Shown: positions 1-13,638, counted from the stretch's first letter. The stretch is 64,000 nucleotides of DNA from Biscogniauxia marginata (GCA_022695795.1 MU404088.1:277032-341031); one strand, 5' to 3'. Notes: generated by a model not told the origin, from the sequence alone. Translations and numbers: made by a program.

Positions 1-2399
1 TTTTTATAAGTTTTATTAATAATAATAAGTATTTTTTTTTGGTTATTTTATTAAAATATTGATAATTAATTACTTATTATTATATTAAATTTCTTTTTTA
101 TTAATATATTATTTTTCGTTTTTATTAATTTTTAGTATTATAATTACCAGGTATTTTAATAAGGATTTCGACTTTTTAATATATTTTTATTAAAGTCTTT
201 TTAAATTCTTTTTTATAATATTTTTTGTTTTTTTTAATTTATAAAATATATTAAAAATAGTTTTAATTATTTTTATTTTTTAAAGTGAATTTAATCAATT
301 TATTAATTATGTTTTAATAATTCTTTTTTATTTTTATTTTTAAATAATTTATAAAAATAAAAGTACTTACATAGTACTTTTTTCGTTAAATTTTTAAGCT
401 TAGTTATTTAAATTATATAAGCGATATATTTCGTTTTTATATTTGTTTTTTCAAAGTTATTTATAATACTTATTTTATAACTCGTAATAGTTAACTTCTT
501 TTAATTTTAATTTTAATAAAACGTATTTATTTTGAAATTTATTTATAAATTACTTTTTTTAAGTTAATTTATTTTTAGGATTATATTTTAATTTAATATA
601 TATATAATATTAAAAATGATTTACTTAAGATGTTTTTAAATAATTATTAAAAAAAGAATTATTTTTTAATACTTTATTATTCTCCTAATTAAATATATAT
701 TTTTTAAAGTTCCATAATTTATATAAATTTTGTTTATATATTTATAATATATTGTTTTTTTAAATTACTTTAATTAAAATATAGTTTTTATTTACTTTTA
801 AGTTTATAAGGGCTTTATATTCCTTTTTATTATACTTAACTTTAGTTATAATAATATTATTAAGTTTTAATTAAACTTCGTATAAAGATTTATTATTTAT
901 AGCTTTTTATTACTTTACTAACAAAAGCCTTTATTATTTTTTGGTTTTTTATGGTTTTTTTTTAAGTTTTTTTAAGTCGTTATAGCCTTAATTTCATTTT
1001 ATTTTTAAGCTTTTATAAAAGCGTGTTTTTAGTAATTATTATTTTAATAGTTTCTTTAATTACTTTTTACGTAGTAAAAGGTAAAAAGTTTATCTTTTAT
1101 ATAAAACTTTATATATTAAAATTTTAATTCTTTTTAAAAGGCTTTTTTATAACTTAATTCTATTTTTTTATTAATTTAAAAACTTTTAAGGTTTTGAATT
1201 ATTTTTAAATAAAGGATATAATTCTCGGGTTTATTTATTAAAGATAACTTAATATCTCTTTATAAATTTATATATATTTCTAGAAATTCTTTTTTTTAAA
1301 GTATATTTTAATAATTTATTTATAACTTAATTTAATTATATATATTTTTGTTTATTATTTTGTTAAGTATTTCTTTATAAAACTAAATAAACTAGTATTA
1401 TATTTAGCTCGTTTTTCGAGTTAATATAAAAGATATAATATATATAATTTTTAATAATTATTTAGTTGTTTTTTTTAGAATTTAAGTAAAAATAATAAGC
1501 TTTTAAATAACGTAGTTATCGTGAAACGTTATTATAAATACATTTATTTTTTTATATTATTATTTTTTGATTTTTAAGGATAGTAACTAGCTTTATTTTT
1601 AAAGCTTCGGTATATTTAATAGACGTTATTAATATAAAAGCTTTAATGTAACGATATATATTCTTTTTATAACTTTATTATTTTTTTTATTAAAATGAAA
1701 TGTTTCGTTTTTTAGTTATTTAATTATTTTTAAATTTAATTTAAGTTTTTTACTTAATAACTTATTAAATTAATTAATATTATAATTATTATTTATATAA
1801 AATTTTCGGTATAAGTTATTATATTTATTATCGTTATAATAATTTTAATATAATTTATTATGATTTAATTTAATTTTTAAGTTGTATTTTAGTTTATAAG
1901 TATTATATTTATATAATAGTTTGCTTTTATTACATCTTTATTTAACTTATTTTAATATAAAATACTTTAAATACAAATAATTATACTTTAAATAATCCTT
2001 AAAATTAATTTAATAATATTTATAGTTTTTATAAATTATAATAAATACTATAACTTTCTTTTATAAGGATTTCTTTATTATTTTTAAAAAGAACCCTTAT
2101 TTTAAAGGTTTTTTTCTCGTGTTAAAAAATCTTTTTTATAATTAAAACATTTAATAATTGATTTATCTCGTTTTTTTTGCTTTTTTTAAGTAATGTTAAT
2201 TTTAATAAAGTTTAATTTAATTTTAATGCTTTTTCTTATTTTAGTATTATTTTTATAATTTCTTTTTTTTGCTAATCGCCGTTCTTTCGTTATATTGTTT
2301 TTTCTTTTTAAATATTATTTAAAGTTTTTATTATTAATAGTAATTATTATTATAACGTAATTATTAAATTTCTTTAAGTTTTTTTTATATAGGTTTATT
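1..2399 (-). mobile_element. Ty3/gypsy remnant (gag to RT part), truncated by window edge
   Basis: The stretch is extremely A+T rich and closely matches, block for block, the minus-strand gypsy element further right (roughly 30150-32760), so it is the reverse-oriented gag and early pol part of a related element. It starts inside RT at the window edge. It stops at 2399, where the LTR of the next element begins within what corresponds to gag. Every frame is broken by TAA/TAG, as expected after RIP. Its own LTRs are not in the window. Confidence 0.75.
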
Positions 2400-2814
2400 T
2401 GTTACGACCTAACAAGGGTAAAGGGAATTAAAGTGGTCATGTGATCTAAGGTCACATGACTCCAGAAGGAATTCTCTGTTGTTCTCCTGAGAATTAGGGA
2501 GAATGCCAAGATTCTCTGTTATTCTCCTGAGAATTAAAGAAAATATGGGTATAACTCCCTATAAAGGATAAAGTATAAATAAATTGGAATTTCCTACGTA
2601 TTTAGTTATTCATTTTAGTTCCTTAGTTATTAATTTAAAACTATAATTACTTTTTAACACCATAATAAAAGTACCTTAAAACCTTTTTAACGAATAAAAC
2701 ATAGTAAATTACTTAAACCAATCTCAATTTATTGTTATTTTTAAATTAAGAAAACCTAATATGTACTTATTTATGAAGTTAGTTAACTAGGAATTTATAA
2801 GGAGGTTCGTTACA
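2400..2814 (+). repeat. 5' LTR of element F (415 bp)
   Basis: Begins TGTTACGACC and ends TTCGTTACA, giving the TG...CA ends of an LTR. The same termini recur in every LTR of this window. Inside it a block ending in GAGAATTA is partly duplicated (about 2483-2540), which makes it 40 bp longer than the otherwise very similar solo LTR at 14167-14541. No matching downstream copy in direct orientation was found. Confidence 0.88.
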
Positions 2815-2829
2815 TTTTAATAGCTCTTT

Positions 2830-4100
2830 AATTAGTGCTTAACATTGGTTTAAAAAAAAGGACTTTTAATTAAACCGTCTTAAGATAAATATACCTCTTA
2901 AGATTAAAAGGTAACAAGAAAAAAAACAAGTAAAAGAATAATAATTAATAAGCTTTTAAACGAAAGCTTTAAATTCTTTTACGGTATAATAAAAAGGTTT
3001 AAAAAAATTAACACAAGAGTTAATTATAATTGTAGCTAAAAAGAGTCTTAAGGGGATACCTCGGAAACTCAATAAAAAGAATTATTTGAGGAAAAAGAAG
3101 AGGAGAAGGAAAAAACACCTAAAAAAGAAAATAAACAGGTAAAATAACCCCTACCTCTTAGAGATAAGCAACTAAAACTACTCTTAAACGATAATGACCT
3201 TAATAACTTAAACGACGAAAACAATATAATAACCCTCGATATAAAGGGTTTTAAACTAATTACACTTAGTAAATATAATAAATTAAGCGATTTAAAAGGA
3301 TTTCTAATTTAAGTCAAAACTTACTTATAATTTTATTATAAAATAATTACTATTAAGGAATAAAAAGTTTTCATGGTATTTTAGCTCCTCGTTAAAACTG
3401 TTTTAACCTAGTTTTAATTAATGTTAAAAAATTATCTAGAAAACGGATTAAACGCTTAAAGAGATATAAAGAAGGTCTTTAAAGATTATAAGAAATTTGA
3501 AAAATAATTTAAGTTTATATTTAGTAATTTAATCCTTAAGTAACAAACCGAAGCTTAACTTTATAAATTACGACAAGACAAAAAGGCTTTAAATTACGCT
3601 ATTAAGTTTAAAAAACTCGTAAACTAGTTATAACTACTTATTAAAAATCTATATTACTTGTTTTATTAAAGATTAAAAAACCATATAAAGGATAAGCTAT
3701 ATAAAATAAACCTATATAAAGAAAAGAACCCAAGAAAGTTTAATAACTACGTTATAATAGTAATTACTATTAATAATGAAAACTTTAAACGGTACCTTAA
3801 AAAGAAAAAAACGGTATAACGAAAAAACAGCGAGCAGTAAAAAAAAGGAAATCACAAAAGTGGTATTAAAACAAGGAAAGGTACTAGAACTAAGTTAAAC
3901 CCCATTAAAATCAACGCTGCTTAAAAGAAGCAAAAAAAACGAGATAAGTTAATCATTAAATGTTTTAACTATAAAAAGAAAAAACATTATAAAAACGAGT
4001 GCCGAAGTCTTAAGAAATAAGAACTAAAAACAAAAAGGATTTCTTAACCCGAGAAAAGAACCTTTAAAGTAAAAGCTCATTTCGAAAATAATAAAGAGAT
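2830..4100 (+). pseudogene. gag of element F (RIP-inactivated)
   Basis: Degenerate gag frame with many TAA/TAG stops. Near its end, at 3961-4002, a retroviral-type zinc knuckle can be read: Cys-x2-Tyr-x4-His-x4-Cys, in which the second Cys codon TGT has become TAT. Basic residues (Lys, Arg) surround it. The family role is to coat RNA and form the virus-like particle. It is non-functional here. Confidence 0.75.
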
Positions 4101-7100
4101 AAATTAAGTGTTTATTATTACTACTATTAAAGCAAAAAAAAACGAGGAGGTCCTTATAAAAAAATTTATAAATATTATTAAGTTAACTATAAAGACTATT
4201 TAAAGAATAACTATTTATACCTGGGATATTTTATATTAAAACAAGCTAAATAAGGATATAATGAAAACGAATTACTATATAAGTATAATAACTATAAATT
4301 AAGATACGACTTAAGAATTAAGTTAAACTATGATGAGTTACATTAAAGCTATTACAATGACGATAAATGTAAAACCTATTAAAGAAAAAGCTAGCATAAC
4401 AGCTTAAACTAGAGGTTTTATATAAATAATAATTACGATGTTTATTAAAGCTTAAAAGAATATATATTATTACATTGGAGTTTTTATATTAACGACGCTT
4501 GTTAAGTATATAAAAGTTCTAAGAATAAAGCTGGTTACTATCTTTAAGAACTAAAAAGTAATAATATAAAAGAAAATAAGTGTATTTATAATAACGTCCC
4601 ATGATAGCCACGTTACTTTAAAGCATATTATCTTTATTTAAGTTCCGAAAAAAGTAATAAAGCAATTGTTAAAGGTTACATATGTTACACCTTAATACTA
4701 TGCGACGTATACGACTTGCTTGAAGCGGGTTTTGAAGAAGACGAAATTAAGAACGAATTATAGGAATTATAAAAGGGATTATATCTTTTATAATGGCTCG
4801 AAAAACGAGCTAAGTATAATACTAGTTTATTTAGCTTAATAAGAAAACACTTAATAGAATAATAAGCAAAAATACGTGCGACTAAACTAAGTTATAAATA
4901 AATCATTAAAGCATATTTCAAGAAAAAAGGAAAGTTTTTAAAAATTAATATAAACTTATAAGGAGATATTAAATTACTTTTAATAAATAAATTCAAAGAT
5001 TATACATTTTATTCGAAAATAATTTAAAATTTTAAGAAATTTCGAGTTAATAAAAAAACAAACTTAAGTTATAAAAAGGCCTTCGAAAAAGAATTAAAGT
5101 TTTAATATGTAAGGTTTTACATAAAAAATAAACCTTTTACCCCTTACTACGTGAAAAACAGTTAAAGAAACTATCTAAATAATGATTACTAAAAACACGC
5201 TCCTATAAAAACTTAAAAATAAAAAGATATTCGGGCTATAATAACTCAAAAAAAACCAAAAAAGAAAAGGCGTAGAAAACCAAAAAACGGCAAAGGCTCT
5301 CGCTAGTAAAGCAGCGAGAAGCCATAAATAGCAAGTCTTTATATAAAGTCTAGTCGGGACTTAATAATATTATTATAACTAAAGTTAAATATAATAAAAG
5401 GAAGTATAAAGCCTTTATAAACTTAAGAGCAAATAAAAGCTATATCTTAACCGAGATAGCTTAAAAAAATAAAATATTATAAATATATAAACAAAGTTCA
5501 TACTAATTACGGAACTTCGAAAGATATATATTTAGTTACGAGAATAGCAAAATATTAAGAGAGATAGTTCCTTTTTTAATAACCATTTAAGAATATCCCG
5601 AACAAGTTATTTTTAACATTATATACATATTAGGTTATAATATAATACTAAGAATAAATTAGCTTAAAAGAAGTAATTTACGGATAAATTTCGAGATAAA
5701 TACGCTTTATTGAAATTAAAAATAAGAAGAGTTAATTAATACGGGTTACGAGATAAGTACTATAAATGACTTTAGAGAAACGGATGCAAAAACGAAATAT
5801 ATCGCTTATATAATTCAAGTAATTAAGCTTGAAAATTTAACGAAAAGAGTACCACGTAAGTACCTCCGTTTCCACAAATTATTTAGAAACAAGACAAAAA
5901 AATAATTACTAAAACATAGCTAATAGGATCATTAGATCCACTTTAAAGAAAGAAAGTAGTTAAAACTATTCTTAATATATCTTATAAATCAAGAAAAATA
6001 AAAAGCACTATAAAAAGAAATTTAAAAGGATTTTAATAAAAGATATATTTAAAAATTAAAGTCCTCGTTAAGATACCCGGTAATTATAATATTAAAAGTT
6101 AATAAAAACGAAAAGTAACGTATTAATAAAAAAGGAAATCTAGTATAGCGACAAATAATTAACTACCGACACCTTAACGAAATAACTAAAAAAAAACGGA
6201 TATTTATTACTATTAATAAAACTTATAAAAGGATAAATTAATAAGGTTTAAGTCTTTATAGTATTAAACCTCCGCGATAAATATTATATAATTAGAGTGG
6301 CTAAAAAACACGAGTAATATACCGCATTTCAAACGATATATAGATACTATAAATATAAAGTTATATCATTTGGATTTATTAACGCACTTATTACATTTCA
6401 ACATATAATTATAACGGTTCTCCGTAAATTTCTAGATAAATTTATATTTGTTTATTTGAACGATATACTAATTTACTCAAAAAACGAGAAGGAGCATAAA
6501 GAATATATAGAATAAATGTTAAAAGCCCTGGAAAAAGTAAACCTATTTATTTATCCGATTAAAAGTAAATAACATATCAAAAAACTAGATTATTTAGGGT
6601 TTATAATAAATCCAGGAGAAATCCGCATTTAAAAAGAAAAAATAATAATAATCAAAAATTAACTAAAACTTAAAAGTGTTATAAACGTACGCGCATTTCT
6701 TAGCTTTATTAACTACGTTAAATAACTTATTAAAGATTTCGAGCGAATCGCTAAATCATTAACGAAATTAACTATTTTAACGAAAACAAAAAAAACTTTT
6801 TATTTCATTAAAAAAGCTAAATAAGCTTTTTAATAACTAAAAAAAGTTGTAACTAGTAAGGTTATATGTAAACTTTTAAACGAAAATAAGAAAAAACGAT
6901 TAAAGATAAACGCCTTAAATTTCGCTATTAAAGCAGTTTTAAAGTAATTAGAAAATAATAGAAAATAGTACCTAGTCGCGTACCTATTTAAAGCACTATA
7001 TAATGCTAAATTAAATTATTAAATTTATAATAAGGAATTATTAGTAGTAATTAAAGCGCTAAAAAAATAGGAATTATAGCTTAATAAAACCAAAGAACCT

Positions 7101-8830
7101 ATCGACATTTATTTAAACCATAAAAACCTTACACGATTTATAATAATATAAACGCTTAATTAAAGATATAAGCGTTAAATGATTTTCCTGTTTAAATTTA
7201 ATTTTAAAATTTAGCACATTAAAAGAAAAGAAAATATTTAAGCGGATCTTTTTAATAAAAAGGGAAATTATAAGTTAAAAATCAATAAAAGAGATATTTA
7301 GATGTTTAAACAATAAAATGATAAATTAGTTGTATTAACTTACATGCGAATTAACATAAAAAACTAGAAATAACGTTTTAAAGAAAATTATAGTTAAAAG
7401 GAAAAATAATTATAGTCTTAATAAGGATCTAGCGACGAACTTCTTTCGTATAAAGAAAAAGTATACATATTAAAACGAGTATAAAACGAATTTGTTAAAA
7501 AATTTCACGAATATCCTTTACACGGCCACTAAGGAATTTTTAAAACGATAAAACGACTTTAAAAAGAATTTAACTTTCCAGAAATGCGATAAATAATTAA
7601 AAGAATTATAAAGAATTATAATATTTATAATAAGGTTAAAACATCACAATATAAACCATATAAATTACTATAATTAACCTAGATACTTAATAAAACGTGA
7701 CATATAATTATATAGGATTTCGTAATAAAACTCTTAAAGTCAAAAGATCCTATTATAGGAGTACCTTATAACAATATATAAGTAATTATTAATAAACTTA
7801 CGAAATATGCCTACTTTTTACTATTTAATGAATTAAGCATAATAAAATAACTAGCTTTTAATTTCTTAAGAGAATACGTTAATAAACATGGATTATTAAA
7901 ACGCATTGTTTTAAATAAAGATAAGTTATTTACTTTAAAATTTTAAATAAACTTAATAAAACGAATAAGAGTTAAATAAAAGTTATTTATAACGTATCAT
8001 CCCTAGATAAACGGACAAATAAAAAGATTAAACTAAATAATAAAACAATATTTATAAAACTATATTAATTAAGAAATGAATAACTAGGTAAAATTACTAT
8101 TAATAACCTAATAATATATAACATTTCGATTAACGAAGACATAAAAATGTCACTATACGAGGCAGTATACAGACAAAAGGCGGAAATCTAAAAACAACCG
8201 ATTAAACTCACAGAAGCACCGAGAATCGAAATAAAAGCCCTAAAAGTAGAAGTATTATCTAAAAAGGTCTAGGTAATATAATAACGACTATAAAAAGAAT
8301 TATAATTTATTTAAAATAAAATAACAAGATATTATAATAAAAAAAGAATTAAAAGATTAATTCTTAAAAGAGAAGATATAATTTATTTATTTCGTTAATA
8401 ATAAAGCGTAACATTAAAAACACCTTAAATTAAAATAAAACGACTTAACGAAAAACTTAAGTTTAAAAAGTTAAAACTATATAGAATTAAGAAAGTTATT
8501 TTAAAAGTTAACTATAAGTTAGCGCTACTAAAAAGATTTAAAATACATTTTATATTCTATATTTCACTTTTAAAACTAACACTAAATAACGTTATATTAA
8601 AAAACCAACTAAAATTTAAAAAAACCCTAATAAGTACGAAATAAAAAGGATATTAAATTTAAAACGGGTTAAAAGTTAGTTATAATATTTTGTTAAATAA
8701 GAAGGTTACTTATTAAAAGAGAACACTTAAAAACCATTTAAACATTTAAAGAATTTAACAGCTAAGCTTAAAAGCTTTTATCGCTAAAACCTAAATCGCT
8801 TAAAGGGATTCGAGGACCCAAGTCGTGATC
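4100..8830 (+). pseudogene. pol of element F: protease, RT, RNase H, integrase, chromodomain
   Basis: Read through its stops, the frame shows RT at about 6120-6650. The active-site segment at 6450-6479 reads VYLNDILIYS, meaning YLDD with the first Asp codon GAC changed to AAC. RNase H follows at about 6900-7250. The integrase zinc-binding start, HEYPLHGH at about 7506-7530, is followed by the CxxC pair now read as Tyr-x2-Tyr. The integrase core runs to about 8200. A chromodomain at about 8675-8800 keeps the aromatic Tyr, the GY pair and the PFKHLKN segment. Stops fall at Gln and Trp positions. Relative to element C, roughly 70 bp are missing at about 4450. Confidence 0.8.
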
Positions 8831-9080
8831 TAGTTATGACTAGTTAAAAAAGGGGACGGCTTTAAAAGCAATTTTAACCTGTTCGGTTAAAAACTATTAT
8901 TCGGCTTAAAAACGCTTTTGTTCCGCCTTAATACGTTCTTAATTTTCTAACTTATTTAGGTTTTAAAGTCCGCGTTAAATAAATTGGACCCCACGCTTAC
9001 GTAATTATTTAAATTAACGATTTAACCGCGTAATTTTACTTAATAGTTCTTGAAATTATTAAATAGCTACCTGTTTTTCT
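8830..9080 (-). pseudogene. Antisense ORF of element F (coiled-coil-like)
   Basis: On the strand opposite to pol, downstream of the chromodomain, a frame reads through a few RIP stops as an Arg/Lys/Gln/Glu-rich segment (for example RLNRQFKQLRKRG, then LNKLENQERIKAEQKR). It aligns with the antisense frames in elements A, B and C, all in the same place relative to the 3' LTR. I recognise no named domain. The composition suggests a coiled coil. Confidence 0.5.
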
Positions 9081-11059
9081 CGATTTATTTTAAGTTTTTC
9101 TTTTTAGATGTTTTAAAAGGATTTTAAGGAAACGTGGTTATTATTATAAAAGGTAGCATTAGTTTCGTTATAATTCTAACATTTTTTTTAATCTTTTAAT
9201 ATTTTACATAATAAGCCTTTTTTAAAATAGCGAGTATAAAGCATAATTATATATTTAAATTGATTAATAGCAGCGGTTAGTTCGTGTCGGTATTCGAAGG
9301 AATTCCTTTTTTTTAAACCTATTTATATATTTTTAGTAACATGATAAGATGACATAATTAAAATAAAAGGTTATTAGAAAAAGAAGTTTTAAAGATAAAA
9401 CCATTTAAAAGAGAGATATAATGTTACAGCTATGGTGTTAGTGTTTAGCTTCTCTACACCAAAATCTAAGTAATCTCACTAATTAATTACTTAGAATTAG
9501 GGGTTGACCCGCTTATTTTGGAGTCCCCCCCCACCTTTTTTGAGGTGCACGTTTGTGCGTGGCGGTTGGGGCCGTCTCGGGCCGCTTACGCGGATGTGGT
9601 GTTGATTTCTATTGGTTACGTGGAGACGGATTATAGTTCTATTTACGGCACGGATGTGGCTTACGTGGTTTATGTTTTATTAAGGCTATTTAGTTTTATG
9701 GTAATACGTTATACTTTCTTTATATAAATTATTTATTTTTAAATATAATAATTCGTTCTTGTTTTTTTTACCCGGCCTATTTACTTGTTAGTTGTTTCTT
9801 GTATATATTATTTATATGGTGGGTTTATATAAACTCTTACTATTTATTTAGTTCTATATATCCGGCTTTTTAATATATAATTATTAATTAATCGTTTTTA
9901 TATTAATACTTATTATATCTTTAAATATTATTAGTTCCCGAGCTTATTAGTTTTACACGTATATATATTTAATGGTTATTTTTTTTCTTATTTATAATTT
10001 AATTATTATTATTCTCGTTTTTATTTATATAAATAAGTAGTATGCCTTATTTTATATTTATTTTAACGTCCCGTTTTTCGTTTCCCACGTTGCTTACGTT
10101 ATTTTTATCTCCTTTTCTTATTAGAGTGGCGGGGTTTAATGATTATTATTGGCGGTGCTAGGTTCCTTTTCGCGTTTATCGCACTGTCGCAGACCCCCCG
10201 TGTCTTATTTGTGTTATAACCTTTATTCGGCTTAACTAAATATATATAGAGGCTTTTGACTAAAATATCGGCGTTTTAGGTATTATTATTATTTATAGCT
10301 TTAAGCGTTGTATAACTTAATTTAATATACGGGTTATCGATATCGATATTACCGGCGTTATTAAGTTTAAAATTACGCGTTTTATTAAGGGTAAAAGTGA
10401 CGTGTCATATTAAAATCACCTTTTAATTACCCCTTTAAAAAACCGTTCATATTATTCTATTAATATGAGTTAAACCAACATTGATCTTAATTTATAGTTT
10501 TTAAATAGTGATCTTTTAAGGTTTATTAATTCTTTAATAAAGGGTCTATATTCTCGGCAGTTTACTTAGATGCGTCGTCGTTATTTTTCCTAGTAGCGTC
10601 GTATTTGTCCGCTATCGCGACCGGTAACCCCGGCTCGCCCCGCTAGGTCAAGGCGTTCTCGTTTCGTACTTTAATCTCTAACTACCCCTATTATTATTAA
10701 CGCGATTAAGGTTTAAAGGCGGCAATGCCTTACGAATTCGGTTAAGGCCGACGGCGTTATTTCCGACCTAATAACGCTAGGCGAAACTTCGCTTAGTATA
10801 TATAATCATTAATTTAACGTTAAAAAAATAACAAGGTAAAAATAGTTAAAAATGTTAATAATGCTTTTATTAACTATAATGTATATATTGAAGATAATAA
10901 TATAAAATTTTTATTATTTAAAACTAATTCTTTTATAAGTATTCGTCGTAATAATAATAAGGTTTTTTTTTAAGGCTTAAATATCTCGATAGAACTTTAT
11001 ATATCGAGGTTTTATAATATACGTGTTTTGGCTTAATAAAGCATTACGCCGTAGACTTA

Positions 11060-12440
11060 TTTTATTTTTAGCGTGTTTAAGGTTAATAATCGGCGTGTTA
11101 CGAAAGTAGCTAATACTAGGTTTTCAGGTGCGGGGTTTAATTAAGTCGGGGATACGTCTTTTAAGATTGGTTCGTTTACGACTATAGCGGGGTTTCTTCC
11201 TTTTTCAAAAGATGATACTCGGCCTTTTTATTTTTGTTCTATAAATAAAAAGTAACGGCTTAATATTATTTTAAATTAGTATTATTATTTTCGCGTTAAG
11301 TTTTAATTATAGTTTTTTCCTTTTTCTATTTAATTACTTATTAATCGAGTTATAAAGACTCGTAATAGCGAAGCGGATAAGCTTTATTAAATTAAAAAGG
11401 AAAGTATTATAAAATATAATCTTCACGTTATGGTGTTAATTCACGTATTTTTTTTTATTGCTAAAAAGTTTATTTGTGGTGGGGTAAATAGTGTTGCGGT
11501 TAAGATGGAGAGGATGAATATAGATGAGGAGTTTAGACCCTCGAAGCGGAAGGCGGATAAGGAGATTTCGGATAATGAGGATAAAAGGCCTAAACGTAAG
11601 CGCACGGCTACCTTTACTTTTCGGTTTAAAATACGACCTTTATTTAGGATTTCGGAGATTACCGGCGGTTTAATTAGTAATAACCCTGGTGTTGCTTTTC
11701 TCGCTTTAAAGGTTCGGGATTTATTTATTTCCGTTTATTAGGTTTAAAAGAATATTATATTTATAAATAAAACTGGCACTAAAGAATAACCGCTTTTTTA
11801 TGGCATTTTTTTTAATAAAAATAATAATTAATTTTTAGAGTTTTATATTTTTAATCTATTTAATGAAATTTCTATTTTTAATCCTTTATACCTCGAAACT
11901 GCTATTAGTTTCTACCTCTTTGATAAATTAATTAAAGGCTTTCGTTTGACTATTTAAGGTGCGGGGTCCTTCTCGTTTAATAAAAAGTGGAAATTTAATC
12001 TCTATAAATGTGCAGTTTTTCTCTAATCATCTCACGTTTATCCCAGGGTAATCCTTGGGATCCTAGTTAAAGACATATATATATAATAAGGCTTAGTTTA
12101 TGAAACTTATAAGGCACATATATTTATTTGTTACTAAAAAAGCGATTTAATATCCCAATATTTGCTTATAAAACTAGTTAAGCCTTTTACTATTTAAAGG
12201 AATATCATTTACGACGATGTAATTAACGTTCTCGTTTATTAATGCGGCGTTTTATACCCTTGCTATATAACAATAAAGGCCGAGAGATTAAGCTTATATC
12301 GTCTTAAAAAGGCGGGTCTCTTTATATATACATAATATATAAAGTCATTTTAATAAATATTAACATTATACTTTTTATGAAACCGCGAGTAGGTCTTTAT
12401 TAATTCGTTAAAATGTATCTTTTTAAATGTTATATATAAT
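11060..12440 (+). pseudogene. Broken ORF of unknown family
   Basis: The open piece at 11430-11741 (MERMNIDEEF, then a basic KRKADKEI...RPKRKR segment) continues in the same frame far upstream and downstream. It is interrupted only by about a dozen TAA/TAG codons at positions where Gln or Trp fits. The read-through has normal protein-like composition, with a nuclear-localisation-like basic cluster early and mixed hydrophobic and aromatic segments later. I do not recognise the family. The regular substitution pattern says this was a real coding region inactivated by RIP, probably a transposon-borne protein. Confidence 0.45.
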
Positions 12441-12460
12441 CCCCCCTTTATAAAGGGGGG
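12441..12460. repeat. Perfect 20-bp palindrome C6-TTTATAAA-G6
   Basis: An exact inverted repeat with no spacer, starting a G/C-rich islet in otherwise A+T-rich DNA. A second islet at 12676-12735 shares the pattern of a long G run, then CCCTC, then ACGAGGG. The role is unknown. Confidence 0.8.
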
Positions 12461-13612
12461 GCCCTCCCGAGAAACGAGGGTAAAAAGGGGACTTGGAATA
12501 AAAGGGAAGGTTATATAAATCATTATAAAATAAACGTTTATATAAGGCTAGAAACCCCTAAGTAAATATTTAGCAAGTAAAAAGAACTTCTTATTCCGGG
12601 CTAAAGCGCCCTCGAAGGGGGGGGTGATTATTTATAGAAGTACTAAAAAGACTTATAACGTCTACTTTATATCGGGGGGTGTAGGGGGGGGGGCCCCCTC
12701 GAGGCACGAGGGTGAGGTACCCCCGAAACCCCCTAAGACGCTTAGTAGGCTTACGAGTCCCCATAACCCGTGTATAATTACCCTTTGCTAACGGGCAAGA
12801 TAATTACGAAAAGTGTAATATCGAAAAGTAAAAAGGTATTTACTTGGTTTATTAAAGAGATTTTCTTCTTTTTACTTTTAAAGTTCTTTTAGCAGGTCCT
12901 AGATTTTGTCGAGGTTCGGTGAAATATATTCTTGGATTATAAGCCTTTATTTCTAGTTCGCATATAAGCTTATTACGGTGAAATGCAGGATTAAATCTCG
13001 CGAGGCATATTTTTTAAATCTTTTAAAGAATTCCTTTTTCGTTTAAAGGGTGGGGGCCTTTAACTAGAAATCTATTTTAACTTCTTTTTAATACTTACGT
13101 AATTATATTATATCTTTATTAATATATACGAACTTCTTTTTATATAAATATTTCTAAGCGGTAATCCTATTTTTAATAAGATTAATATTTAAATGAAAAC
13201 GCTTAATATTAAAATGGCGGGCGTTATAAATCTGTTTTTTTTTGGATTATTCGCCGAGTACGTAATAATGAGGTGTGTTGTTTTTGTGCTATTTACGGTA
13301 AGCGTAAAAGTGTTAAAATCCGAAGGCTTTAATTTCTTTTAAGAATTTCTCTAATAAGAGGGTGCATTTTAGATATATAAAAAAGATAAATTTCGTGTTA
13401 AGTTTAAATTGACCTAGTTTAAAAGGGTCTTGGAAGTCGATTTTTAGAGATCGATCTTATTGGGCTTTAATAAAGGCTTCGCGGGAGGTCGTTTTTATTA
13501 TTAATATACGTCGAGGTAGTAATAGGGTTATTAATATAATTACGCCTTTTATAAGACGGCTGCGCACAAATAGGGATGGGGAAAGGGGGGTGTCACTACG
13601 GTGGCGAGGGCC

Positions 13613-13638
13613 TTTCGAGCCTAAAATTAGGCTCGAAA
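13613..13638. repeat. Hairpin with 12-bp stem
   Basis: TTTCGAGCCTAA is followed, after two bases, by its exact reverse complement. It lies in the unclassified repeat region and has no obvious gene context. Confidence 0.75.

Larger units (their letters stand above)
2400..9427 (+). mobile_element. Ty3/gypsy chromovirus 'element F', 3' LTR cut off
   Basis: A plus-strand LTR retrotransposon destroyed by RIP. It has a full 5' LTR (2400-2814), a gag region with a zinc knuckle, then protease, RT, RNase H, integrase and a C-terminal chromodomain. A purine-rich stretch ends at about 9421, and the 3' LTR begins at 9422 but matches the 5' LTR for only six or seven bases before unrelated sequence starts. 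The domain order with integrase after RNase H and a terminal chromodomain places it among the chromoviruses. This copy keeps more recognisable residues than element C and is the best template here for aligning the others. Confidence 0.88.
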
